In this document: positions 8,073-15,699 of the stretch, in pieces
Position numbering within the stretch: the first letter of the stretch is position 1
Layout of the letters: each line of letters begins with the position of its first letter
Virus record (IMG/VR): IMGVR_UViG_3300042568_000704
Span: 1 to 42,975 of that record
Strand: one strand, 5' to 3'
DNA length: 42,975 nt
DNA from: a virus
Notes under the pieces: model-generated
What the model saw: only the letters and a program-made list of their open reading frames with translations
Database searches by the model: none
Told to the model about the DNA's origin: nothing
Position numbers and translations under genes: made by a program

Positions 8073-8828
8073 TTATCTCTGAGCGAAACCAACACCAAAT
8101 GCGGAGTTACCATTACCATAACCGAAGGAGAATCCAGAACCGCCAGGTCCAGAACCGAAGGATAGACCAAATCCAGATCCACCCTGTCCAAAACCATTGT
8201 TTCCAAATCCGAAACCATTTCCAGAACCTGCAAGACCAGGAACAACTGCGCCAGGATTGAGGAATCCTTGACCACCGATGCCTGCTGCACTGTTTTGTGG
8301 AGAGTTATCATTTATGAAGTAAGAATAACCAAATGTTACAGTAAACTCAGATACTGTATCATTATTGTCATATGCAAGATCAACAGAAGACACATCTCTT
8401 GGGAACATGTCAAAGAATTGATATGCTCTTGTTGGACGATATGCTTTATCTAATTGAGTAACAACTGCGGAACCAAAGATTGCTCTTGGGTTTGGATATG
8501 CAGTCGCATTTCCTGCAAATGTATTGAATTGTTCGTTCCAGAATTCGAATACTCTACGGAGATTCATATCTTGAGTATTCAAGATTGTAATAGTAAAATC
8601 TTCGAATGTTCTGTCGCCAGGATACTTTGCTTGTCTTCCGAGATATGGAACAGTAATTTCACCCAAAATAGATGAAGGCAACTGTGTACTACGGCAGAAA
8701 AACTGTAACTGACTAAACGCAGGGTTTAATTGTGCTAAGCCTGGGCATGCCATTACGAAGGTGTAGAGGTTTGGTCTTGCACCACCGTCGAAATTTGTCA
8801 TGAATGAGTTAATACTTGAGTCGGCCAT
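8073..8828 (-). CDS. gp19: Tail tube protein, T4 gp19-like, with Gly/Phe-rich extension
   Basis: This is the inner tube subunit of the contractile tail. Residues 1-175 form a gp19-like core, with NLYTFVMACPGLAQLN, FFCRSTQLPSS and DFTITILNTQD as family landmarks. T4 gp19 has 163 residues, whereas this protein has 251; residues 176-251 are a low-complexity tail rich in Gly, Phe, Ser and Asn, including repeats such as GFGFGN, GFGLSFGSG and GFSFGYGNG. The ribosome binding site CAGGAGAC precedes the ATG, and a GATAAATA late promoter lies 20 bases further up. It sits between sheath (gp18) and portal (gp20) as in T4. Whether the extension projects from the tube or lines its lumen cannot be told from sequence. 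Confidence 0.95.
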   Translation of the reverse strand: MADSSINSFMTNFDGGARPNLYTFVMACPGLAQLNPAFSQLQFFCRSTQLPSSILGEITVPYLGRQAKYPGDRTFEDFTITILNTQDMNLRRVFEFWNEQFNTFAGNATAYPNPRAIFGSAVVTQLDKAYRPTRAYQFFDMFPRDVSSVDLAYDNNDTVSEFTVTFGYSYFINDNSPQNSAAGIGGQGFLNPGAVVPGLAGSGNGFGFGNNGFGQGGSGFGLSFGSGPGGSGFSFGYGNGNSAFGVGFAQR

Positions 8829-8847
8829 TGATGTCTCCTGTTTCTTT

Positions 8848-8855
8848 TATTTATC
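8848..8855 (-). promoter_or_regulatory. Late promoter candidate for gp19
   Basis: The minus strand reads GATAAATA, seven of eight matches to the T4 late box, followed by AAAGAAACAGG. It lies 20 bases before the gp19 ATG, in the gp18-gp19 gap. The extension after the box matches that before gp48 (AAAGAAACC), which supports a real promoter. Confidence 0.65.
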
Positions 8856-8878
8856 CTACTTTTCCGTAAAAACTCCTA

Positions 8879-10753
8879 TTATCCGCCGTATTCTGCAAAT
8901 GTAACACCTGTTGGTGTTGCAATGAAGTTAAGAGTGATAAAGTTGATCGAACGGTTTGGTGCTACGAAAATATCTGCGACAAATTGATTAGAATCTACAA
9001 TACTTGCTGGATTGTTACTTTCATCGCAAACTACTGCGTAAGAGGTAACACCTCTTCTTCCTTGAATGTCGCGGAGGAATGGTTCGACCAATTGTTTAAA
9101 TTGAGAACGAGTAAACGAATCATTAAATTCAAAGAGTTGGAATTTAGCAGCAGTAGCAATAGACTTTTCAAGAACATTGAAGAGTCTACGAACATTGATT
9201 CGATCAAATGCACTTGGTTTCTTTTGTAGTGTTTTATCACCAAAAAGAATTACACCAAATCCTTGAGATGTGATTACAGGATTTACATTTTTCTTGTAAA
9301 GAACATCGCGTTCATCTTTATTTGGATTAAATACGAGTTTGACTACATTGAGAATACGACCACGGTCATATCCTGCTGGTGACCACCACGGATCCTTTTG
9401 AGTATCGGTACGAACCGCGCAACCCGCAGAATCTGCACAGAGTGGAACATAACGATAAACATTATTGAATCTATCGTATTGATACTTGTAACCAGAATCC
9501 ATTGCACCGTAAGAGGTAGAAGATACTGCATCTACGAATTCCGTAATTCCATCAAGAATATCTGCTCTTGTTCCACCAATCAAACTTAAATCATAGCAAG
9601 CGGAAACAAACGCAATACAATCTTTTCTTCTTTCTGCGATTGCTACGAAATCGTTGATATCACTTTCTATTGTTGTGTTATAACCAATTAAAATAGAAAC
9701 ATCAGATTCATCAGCATCACCAAAACTAGTTTCATACTGTGTTAGTATTCTTGAAGAAAGTGCAGAATCAGAAGAAGTATAAGATCCATCTATTCCTGAC
9801 ATATTTCCGTGTTCAAGAGTAAATGCAACTACATTTGCTGGAGTTTCACCAGTATTTAATGTCTTGAATGTGCCAGGTGCTACACTATCAAAAATAGTTC
9901 CCCAATCGTGTCCAGCTGCATCAAGTGTTACTTGTGATTCAATATCACCTACCCAAACAAATTGTGATTTGTTATTTACAACACTCATCCAATAGTTTGG
10001 TGTTCCATCGGGACGCTTTGCATCTCCTGCTACAGACAATCCTTCAAAATATTCAATTACTGAATACTTTACACCACTGATATTTCCAGTAATGTCTACA
10101 ACAGCAACATGGACTTCATCATTACTGAATCCTAAATTTGCTGCTTGATCTGTTGTGGTTGGATTAGAATTAAACACTTTAAACGCATCTCTGATCCAAG
10201 ATGGTAAATTAGGATCATCGTTGGTTGTACTAGCGACATTTGTATAACCGCTACCGTAAACTACAACAGCGCAACCATTTGCAATTACGCCTGGGTATTT
10301 ACCAATGAATGCATTGTTAAAATATGTTTCTGGGGAACCTAGAGTTACAGACTCATAGTGTTCTCTGTTCTTAATTTGAATATCACTCTCTGTAACTGCT
10401 GGTCTTGCGGTTGTTGGCGCAGGGAAAAGTGGACTAGAAAGTGCATTTACATCTTGTTCATTAGATGGTACTGCATCTGGGTCTACTTCTTTTACATTTC
10501 TTACGATTTGTAAATTTCCACCATAAGAAAGAAAATTAGATGCCAATAACCAAGATGTTGCATGATATGAATCATTAATTGGTTTACGGAAAATTGTTTC
10601 TAATTGTTTTTCTGTATTAATTAAAACTCTTTGATCAGCAGGACCCCATTGAAATACTCCAACATATGCCGCTGGAGTGGTGGATACTGCTGGTACGATT
10701 GCAGTTAAATCAAATTCTCTTATTTGTACGCCTGGACTGACTTGGAATGCCAT
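8879..10753 (-). CDS. gp18: Tail sheath protein, T4 gp18-like
   Basis: This is the contractile sheath subunit that surrounds the gp19 tube and drives injection. It has 624 residues (T4: 659). The N-terminus MAFQVSPGVQIREFDLTAIV and the following AAYVGVFQWGPADQ are typical of the family. The C-terminal domain contains the conserved assembly part, with RRLFNVLEKSIATA, LFEFNDSFTRSQFK, PFLRDIQGRRGV and a final NFITLNFIATPTGV strand, which in T4 helps link neighbouring subunits. The start is fixed by TAAGGAGAC 6 bases before the ATG. It lies between terminase gp17 and tube gp19, the T4 order. No unusual feature was seen. Confidence 0.97.
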   Translation of the reverse strand: MAFQVSPGVQIREFDLTAIVPAVSTTPAAYVGVFQWGPADQRVLINTEKQLETIFRKPINDSYHATSWLLASNFLSYGGNLQIVRNVKEVDPDAVPSNEQDVNALSSPLFPAPTTARPAVTESDIQIKNREHYESVTLGSPETYFNNAFIGKYPGVIANGCAVVVYGSGYTNVASTTNDDPNLPSWIRDAFKVFNSNPTTTDQAANLGFSNDEVHVAVVDITGNISGVKYSVIEYFEGLSVAGDAKRPDGTPNYWMSVVNNKSQFVWVGDIESQVTLDAAGHDWGTIFDSVAPGTFKTLNTGETPANVVAFTLEHGNMSGIDGSYTSSDSALSSRILTQYETSFGDADESDVSILIGYNTTIESDINDFVAIAERRKDCIAFVSACYDLSLIGGTRADILDGITEFVDAVSSTSYGAMDSGYKYQYDRFNNVYRYVPLCADSAGCAVRTDTQKDPWWSPAGYDRGRILNVVKLVFNPNKDERDVLYKKNVNPVITSQGFGVILFGDKTLQKKPSAFDRINVRRLFNVLEKSIATAAKFQLFEFNDSFTRSQFKQLVEPFLRDIQGRRGVTSYAVVCDESNNPASIVDSNQFVADIFVAPNRSINFITLNFIATPTGVTFAEYGG

Positions 10754-10787
10754 TGCTGTGTCTCCTTAGATCCAAATTTCGGTATAT

Positions 10788-10795
10788 TATTAATA
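10788..10795 (-). promoter_or_regulatory. Weak late promoter candidate for gp18
   Basis: The 76-base gap between gp17 and gp18 contains TATTAATA on the minus strand, seven of eight matches to TATAAATA, 35 bases before the gp18 ATG. It sits in a palindromic ATTATTAATAAT run, so chance is a real possibility. Nothing else was seen in this gap besides the gp18 ribosome binding site. Confidence 0.35.
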
Positions 10796-10829
10796 ATTTC
10801 TTCTATGGGTATGTATAAATTTACATTAT

Positions 10830-12452
10830 TCAGTTCTGCGCCAAAGACCAGCCATTTCCTTCACTATCAATGTCAAAATCAGGATCTATTCCTGTTTCAA
10901 TAAAACCAAACGGAGTCATATCTTCTTCTAATTGTTTTAATTTATCATCAAATACTTGTTTACGAATATCCATATTTGCAAGATCTTTAAAGTAATTTTG
11001 AGTACTCAACCAACAAAAAAGTACCAAGCACATTACAAGGTCATCGTTGTGTCCAACATCTGCTTCATATGAATGATTTTTTAGGGTGAAGGACACAAGT
11101 TCTTGCACAATGTCATAATCTGTAAAAATTAATTTATCATCTTCTACAAAACTTTTGAGCAGCGAGCAACCTAAACGCTTTACTGCTTTTGTTGTTCGGA
11201 TACCAAGTTGACTTTCAGATGCACCAAAACCACCGTCTAATGTTTGTCCCTTTCTACCACGAACAGATGTAACGAGAACATTATCGTATTCTAATTCATT
11301 ATACAATAAATCCGCCACTTGTCCGCCAATGTCATTTATCTCCACCAAAATAAATGCATCATTAAACTTTTTTGCAACGGGATATATTGCATTTGGGTAT
11401 ACCATCGGAGACATTTCGTTGTTTCTAAAAGTTGCAACCGCCTTGTACGGTGTGCGAGTAATGTCTATAACAACAAATGCATGATAGTCTAAATGATTTC
11501 CTCTAGAACTATCCACCGTCATAACATAGGTGTGTCCCTTTAGCGGTTCTTCATAAACCTTCAATCCATTATCATCTCTATAAATTGGAGTTTTAAATGT
11601 TAATGTTTTAAGTTTAGCAGAGGAAATTAAGGTATCAGCACTACCAATGAAGTCGCATTCGAACTCCTGTCGAAACTGCTCTTCTGAGGTATTGCGAATC
11701 TGTTGTTCTTTCCATTTAGTATCGCGGCCTGGAATATCCGACCAGTGTACTTCAATGGGTACAAATTCGTTTCTTTTTTCTTCCGCCTCTACCCAAAGTT
11801 TGTAAAACATGTTCAACCCTTTGGGGGTAGAAACGATGACTACTTTGGTTGTCTGTCCAGAAGAAATGGTAGGATATGCAGAACTAAAAAAGTCTTCTGC
11901 AATGCCTGGTGGAATGAACGCAAACTCGTCAAGGAGAATTAAGTTATAAGAACCACCACGGATAGCAGATGAGGATGTAGCAGATGCGACTACCTTAGAT
12001 CCATTTTCTAAAATAATAGATCCTTTGTTCCATTCACCTACACCCTGTTGTATCCACTTTGGTAAGTATTCATACGCTGTCTTAATTTTTGCTAAAAGAT
12101 CTCTAGCAACCGCTTGCTTGTTTGCAAGAATACCAACATTAACGCTAGGGTTAAATAAAATATAATGTAAAATATAAGAAACGACCGTTGTGGACTTACC
12201 AGACTGACGGGGAAGTTTTGCTATTGTGAATCGGTTGTCGTGGACGGTTTGTACGATCTTTTTCTGAAACTCGTACATTTTAAAGGGAACCAATCCCTTA
12301 TCAACATTTACAATCTTAATATATTTTTCAATAAAATAATTAGGATCCTGCGAACACTTGATGTATTCTTCTATCTGTTCCTGAGTAAATTGTATTGGAA
12401 CATTTGCAGGTTTAAGATTTTGATTACCAAGATATGAACTTTTTTCACTCAT
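10830..12452 (-). CDS. gp17: Large terminase subunit, T4 gp17-like
   Basis: This is the DNA-packaging motor: an N-terminal ATPase pumps DNA through the portal and a C-terminal nuclease cuts the concatemer. It has 540 residues (T4: 610). The ATPase shows Walker A at LPRQSGKST (80-88), Walker B at LILLDEFAF (171-179, D175 and E176) and the coupling motif STPKG (208-212). The RNase H-like nuclease has its acidic residues at MTVDSSRG (D314), VEINDIGG (E371) and GHNDDLVM (D470/D471), matching the T4 D401/E458/D542 triad, so both activities look intact. The start overlaps the gp16 stop by four bases (ATGA), indicating coupled translation. The stop is TGA. Confidence 0.98.
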   Translation of the reverse strand: MSEKSSYLGNQNLKPANVPIQFTQEQIEEYIKCSQDPNYFIEKYIKIVNVDKGLVPFKMYEFQKKIVQTVHDNRFTIAKLPRQSGKSTTVVSYILHYILFNPSVNVGILANKQAVARDLLAKIKTAYEYLPKWIQQGVGEWNKGSIILENGSKVVASATSSSAIRGGSYNLILLDEFAFIPPGIAEDFFSSAYPTISSGQTTKVVIVSTPKGLNMFYKLWVEAEEKRNEFVPIEVHWSDIPGRDTKWKEQQIRNTSEEQFRQEFECDFIGSADTLISSAKLKTLTFKTPIYRDDNGLKVYEEPLKGHTYVMTVDSSRGNHLDYHAFVVIDITRTPYKAVATFRNNEMSPMVYPNAIYPVAKKFNDAFILVEINDIGGQVADLLYNELEYDNVLVTSVRGRKGQTLDGGFGASESQLGIRTTKAVKRLGCSLLKSFVEDDKLIFTDYDIVQELVSFTLKNHSYEADVGHNDDLVMCLVLFCWLSTQNYFKDLANMDIRKQVFDDKLKQLEEDMTPFGFIETGIDPDFDIDSEGNGWSLAQN

Positions 12453-12880
12453 TCAATTTGTCTCAATTGATCCATTCTACCTTTTATAATTGCTTGTAGA
12501 TCGCTTGTGCTACCAACAAAGATAGAATTATTTGTTATTTGACCAGCAGATTGTTTTTGCTGTGGTTGATCGCTCTTCAGATCTTGCATTTGTTTATGCA
12601 TAGTTAAAAGATCTTTATTTACATCCGCTACGCTTTTGATGAGGGTAGCAACAACCTCATATGCTCTGGGTTGTTGGGTTTCGGATGCTACAAGCAAGAT
12701 ACCATCAATCGCTTCTGCTCCGCGTTTAATTATATCTTTAAGATTTGTACGAATTTCTTCGTAATCTTTATCTAAATGTGTATTTGGTTTATCTTCAACT
12801 TTTTGAATTGTAGTTTCTACAATTTCAACTTTTTGTATGTTGAATTCATTTTCAAGATTTTCAAAATTTTTAGGTTCCAT
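12449..12880 (-). CDS. gp16: Small terminase subunit, T4 gp16-like
   Basis: This is the regulatory terminase subunit that recognises DNA and stimulates gp17. It has 143 residues (T4: 164). The central helical pair resembles T4 gp16: PRAYEVVATLIKSVADVNKD and LLTMHKQMQDL correspond to the T4 segment with EVFATLMGQM and LKLHKDMKDI. The C-terminal NNSIFVGSTSDLQ matches the T4 NATVFMGSPTEL. The N-terminus (1-35) is Glu/Lys-rich and divergent. The start is 2 bases after the stop of the 59-residue upstream gene, and the stop overlaps the gp17 ATG, so the three genes are tightly coupled. Confidence 0.93.
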   Translation of the reverse strand: MEPKNFENLENEFNIQKVEIVETTIQKVEDKPNTHLDKDYEEIRTNLKDIIKRGAEAIDGILLVASETQQPRAYEVVATLIKSVADVNKDLLTMHKQMQDLKSDQPQQKQSAGQITNNSIFVGSTSDLQAIIKGRMDQLRQIE

Positions 12881-12882
12881 TG

Positions 12883-13062
12883 TTAATCCGTATATTGTTC
12901 TGTTATCTCCACCACGACTGTGTAATCATCTGAATTTAAAACAGTAGTATATGGTTTTACCAATATTTTTTCATTATTACTATCATAAACAAAATCACCG
13001 TTTGAATTTTTTTCAAATACAGCGGCATATACTTTTATTTTAGCATATTGTGAAGATCCCAT
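12883..13062 (-). CDS. Small unknown protein between gp15 and gp16 (59 residues)
   Basis: This small gene encodes 59 residues, from ATG at 13062 to TAA at 12883-12885. It starts MGSSQYAKIKVYAAVFEKN and ends VVVEITEQYTD. The ATG overlaps the gp15 stop (TAATG) and its stop is 2 bases from the gp16 start, so it fills the gap exactly, which is strong evidence for a real gene. Its alternating hydrophobic pattern suggests a small all-beta fold. T4 has no gene at this position and I do not recognise the family. Context suggests a role in neck assembly or packaging; that is inference. Confidence 0.78.
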   Translation of the reverse strand: MGSSQYAKIKVYAAVFEKNSNGDFVYDSNNEKILVKPYTTVLNSDDYTVVVEITEQYTD

Positions 13063-13736
13063 TATTCCTCCAGTGCCTGTATGTCTTGTATATTATTTTC
13101 ACTTAAAGTAATTAACGGTATTTCTGTTTGAGGAGCAAACAAGTTAATTCTTGCAGTAAAAGAATAATCCCAAAGAATAATTCTTGGATTTATATCTAGT
13201 GCCCCTTCGTAATCAACATTTTGCGATACAGAATTCAATACAATAGGAACATTCATTCTTTCGCCTTCTTCTCCTAGCACATTTTGTTTAATTGCTATAG
13301 TAAAATCAGGTGTAAAATAAGGAAGAATTTGTTCTGCTATTTGTAACCCATCATCAATATAACGGACATAAGCCGTCATAGTAAAATTTACATTATAAGG
13401 AACTTCTGTATATAATAATTTTGTTTCTGAAGTTTGTGATTCTATGAAGCGTTTATTTATTGATGGTTTTTTACGAGAAGCATCGTAAGTAATTTCACCA
13501 ATGTCAAAACCAAGTTTAGGTAAAATGGTTTGTAAAACAATACTGTCATTATTTTCTCTATTTAAAGTATCTTTGTATCGTTGTATAAATTTTTCTTTAC
13601 TGCTATAGAGAATTGGTATTTTTATTTTTATTGGATTATTATCTTGTGTTCTGACAACATATAAGTTATCAAATAAAGAACCAAAACCTATTACTATTTT
13701 TCTAATAGTAGAATAATAAAATGGATCTCCAAACAT
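13062..13736 (-). CDS. gp15: Tail completion and sheath stabiliser, T4 gp15-like
   Basis: This caps the tail tube and sheath at the end that joins the head. It has 224 residues (T4: 272). The N-terminus MFGDPFYYSTIRKIVIGFGS is characteristic of gp15, followed by FDNLYVVR and IKIPILYSSKEKFIQRY, also family-typical. The later part has the expected strands (VNFTMTAYVRYIDDGLQIAEQ and PIVLNSVSQNVDYEG). Start and upstream gp14 stop overlap as TGATG at 13736, indicating coupling. It lies downstream of gp13 and gp14 as in T4. Confidence 0.96.
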   Translation of the reverse strand: MFGDPFYYSTIRKIVIGFGSLFDNLYVVRTQDNNPIKIKIPILYSSKEKFIQRYKDTLNRENNDSIVLQTILPKLGFDIGEITYDASRKKPSINKRFIESQTSETKLLYTEVPYNVNFTMTAYVRYIDDGLQIAEQILPYFTPDFTIAIKQNVLGEEGERMNVPIVLNSVSQNVDYEGALDINPRIILWDYSFTARINLFAPQTEIPLITLSENNIQDIQALEE

Positions 13737-14440
13737 CAGTAATTACCTCCAGAGAATGGATCATTTTCGGTAAAGTCATACACCTCTCCAGATTGTGTCT
13801 GTAGATCATTATTATTTACGCCTGGACGATGATCTCCGTCTGACTTGATGTTGAATTCATCAATAATACCATCATTATTATTATCAATTTTCTCAATCTG
13901 ATTATCAATTGCTTTATTAATGTTTTCATCGTTGAGATTAATTTGCTCATAGGAGTAGCGTACCTTCTCGCAAGTTAATCTAAAAGAATAAATTCTACCC
14001 TGTTGGTAGAAATTTGCGTCTTGATCCGCAAACTTGATTTCATATAAGCCAAAATCTAAAGGAAAATATATTAAATCACCTTCGGTTGGTCTTTCGATTT
14101 GACGATCTGTAAAATATTTTCTAAATACTATCGTTTCGTGTATAAAACGATCTTTAGACACCATCAAGCGAATAATATCTCTGTTTTCCAAACCAAGTTT
14201 GGTAATGGTTTCTCTGTCACCATCGTATCCAGTTGCAGACTCTAAATGCATTTCAATAGGAAACGCATAACGAAATTTTGCACTAGTATCCTCACCAAAA
14301 ATAGCATCCATATTTCTATATTCTCTGGGAATATATAAACAATTAATACCATGAATCTTTATTGACTCTTTAACCAAGTCATTAATTAGATCCTGTGTTG
14401 GTTTATATCCAATGTTGTTGAAATATGGATTTACTGCCAT
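13736..14440 (-). CDS. gp14: Neck protein, T4 gp14-like
   Basis: This is one of two neck proteins that bind the portal and seal the filled head before tail joining. It has 234 residues (T4: 256). Landmarks include MAVNPYFNNIGYKPTQDLIN, SIKIHGINCLYIPREY, GDLIYFPLDFGLYEIKF and FRLTCEKVRYSYEQI, all typical of the gp14 family. The C-terminus (about 180-234) is Asn/Asp-rich. The ATG follows the gp13 stop by one base, with GGTAGGA serving as ribosome binding site inside the gp13 end. The stop TGA overlaps the gp15 ATG. Confidence 0.95.
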   Translation of the reverse strand: MAVNPYFNNIGYKPTQDLINDLVKESIKIHGINCLYIPREYRNMDAIFGEDTSAKFRYAFPIEMHLESATGYDGDRETITKLGLENRDIIRLMVSKDRFIHETIVFRKYFTDRQIERPTEGDLIYFPLDFGLYEIKFADQDANFYQQGRIYSFRLTCEKVRYSYEQINLNDENINKAIDNQIEKIDNNNDGIIDEFNIKSDGDHRPGVNNNDLQTQSGEVYDFTENDPFSGGNY

Positions 14441-14441
14441 T

Positions 14442-15278
14442 TTATCCTACCATAAAATCTGGTGGTAATTCGTAACGAGATGCCATTTCTTTTTCTAAAA
14501 GATCAATTTCTTGTATTGCTTCGGTAAATATTTGAGAACCATTTAGGGTAACTCCTCCTGCCAAAGAAATACCATTATACTTAGAAAGATTTGATCCCCA
14601 TTGTTTTTTAATCAATGCGGTAGTATATGCTTTTAATATTCTATCGTTGTAAATCTCTGGATATCTTTCTGCATCAAGAATCTTGTATGCTTCAAACATC
14701 AACCAATCGCCTGGTTGGTAATCCTTCCAAGCAGCATCCAGATATATTTTATTTGTAACTTTACTAAATCTAACTGCTTTTTCTGGTGTTAGATAGTCTT
14801 GAAGCAATCCTAAGTGTCTACGAGTTATATCATAATGTTGAATAGATCCCATTGTGAATCCACTGCCTGTACTTGAATATAAACCAAACAAGTCGGACAG
14901 TGCTATTTGATATTTGGCATCAAAAATATTAACTCCTGCGGAACCGCCTAAAGTATTAAACATCTGAAATACGCGGACTACTGATAAGATTGAATTGCCG
15001 TCTGGATCCATTGCAGGGGCAGCAACTATGTTTTTGGATGGATCTGCAACTGTTGGTGCTTCCAGATCAATATATTGCTGATCTATATCGGTTTGCGTCA
15101 GTTGTTTTGGTAAAAATACTCGTTCTGTACCGTCATAATGCATTTCTGAAAATAATAATAGAGCATCATCTAAACGATCCTCTATTTGAGCATCATCTAC
15201 ATTTATCTCTATTACTGGATACCCCAGTTTTCTGAGGCAGTAGTCTTTTAATTCCTGACGAGTCTGTATTATTGCCAT
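14442..15278 (-). CDS. gp13: Neck protein, T4 gp13-like
   Basis: This is the second neck protein, acting with gp14 to close the head and attach the tail. It has 278 residues (T4: 309). Family landmarks are TRQELKDYCLRKLGYPVIEIN at the N-terminus (residues 6-26, in two parts TRQELKDYCLRK and LGYPVIEIN), DRLDDALLLFSEMHYDGTE, and the C-terminal TTALIKKQWGSNLSKY. It is the first gene of the neck/terminase group. Its GGGAG ribosome binding site forms part of a 10-bp hairpin whose loop holds a late promoter (see that entry), suggesting that only transcripts begun at that promoter translate it well. Confidence 0.96.
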   Translation of the reverse strand: MAIIQTRQELKDYCLRKLGYPVIEINVDDAQIEDRLDDALLLFSEMHYDGTERVFLPKQLTQTDIDQQYIDLEAPTVADPSKNIVAAPAMDPDGNSILSVVRVFQMFNTLGGSAGVNIFDAKYQIALSDLFGLYSSTGSGFTMGSIQHYDITRRHLGLLQDYLTPEKAVRFSKVTNKIYLDAAWKDYQPGDWLMFEAYKILDAERYPEIYNDRILKAYTTALIKKQWGSNLSKYNGISLAGGVTLNGSQIFTEAIQEIDLLEKEMASRYELPPDFMVG

Positions 15279-15285
15279 TTAAATC

Positions 15286-15319
15286 TCCCGAAAACTCTCT
15301 TATATTTATGTTTTCGGGA
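15286..15319 (-). promoter_or_regulatory. Hairpin masking the gp13 ribosome binding site, with a late promoter in its loop
   Basis: On the minus strand TCCCGAAAAC (15319-15310) and GTTTTCGGGA (15295-15286) pair perfectly over 10 bp around a 14-base loop. The 3' arm contains GGGA of the gp13 ribosome binding site GGGAG, which sits 6 bases before the ATG. The loop and the end of the 5' arm carry CATAAATA (15310-15303), seven of eight matches to the T4 late box. Transcripts starting a few bases downstream would lack the 5' arm and expose the site, while readthrough RNA would hide it. The same arrangement is established for T4 genes such as e, soc and 49. Confidence 0.72.
15303..15310 (-). promoter_or_regulatory. 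Late promoter candidate for gp13
   Basis: The minus strand reads CATAAATA, one mismatch from the T4 late box, 25 bases before the gp13 ATG, the common spacing in this window. It overlaps the loop of the hairpin described separately. Confidence 0.6.
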
Positions 15320-15325
15320 AATTTT

Positions 15326-15682
15326 TTATTCCGAAAATATAAAATCTATAAGCATCATATTAGAAATTGTCATACTCATTCCCGATAAATCTGAAATAGG
15401 AATTTGGTTTATATTAATTTCTATTTCTTCTTCCATCAATTCAGTTAGTTGGTTTTTTATTAATTCTATATTTTCATCAGAAATAACAGTTTTTCCATCT
15501 TCATTAGTTGTTTGATAATTTAATAATAATTTGTTTTTTGTATCTTCAAAAACATCTAGTTCTGCTTGTAGTGAATTTAATACTTTTGATAACCTATATG
15601 CAGTTTTAGCATTTGTTGCTTGAGTTGTAAGTATTTTAAAAGCAGGAACAGCATTTACTAATTTATTTAATTTTATTTTCAT
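15326..15682 (-). CDS. Small phage protein, DUF1617-like (118 residues)
   Basis: This protein begins MKIKLNKLVNAVPAFKIL and continues KTAYRLSKVLNSLQAELDVFED, then a helical acidic half ending ISNMMLIDFIF. The pattern (short basic start, KTAYRLSK helix, long helix with FE, acidic IEIN-I stretch, hydrophobic end) resembles the small helical DUF1617-type proteins of other tailed phages; this is from memory and not verified. I chose the ATG at 15682, with TTTGGAG 9 bases upstream, rather than the TTG at 15697. It lies directly after the 698-residue cysteine-rich gene and before the neck gene gp13. Function unknown. Confidence 0.78.
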   Translation of the reverse strand: MKIKLNKLVNAVPAFKILTTQATNAKTAYRLSKVLNSLQAELDVFEDTKNKLLLNYQTTNEDGKTVISDENIELIKNQLTELMEEEIEININQIPISDLSGMSMTISNMMLIDFIFSE

Positions 15683-15699
15683 AATGTATATCTCCAAAG

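Noticed and set aside
15286-15319. The gp13 hairpin as a transcription terminator
   Set aside because: On the transcribed strand no U-run follows the stem; instead the ribosome binding site and ATG follow, which fits translational control better.
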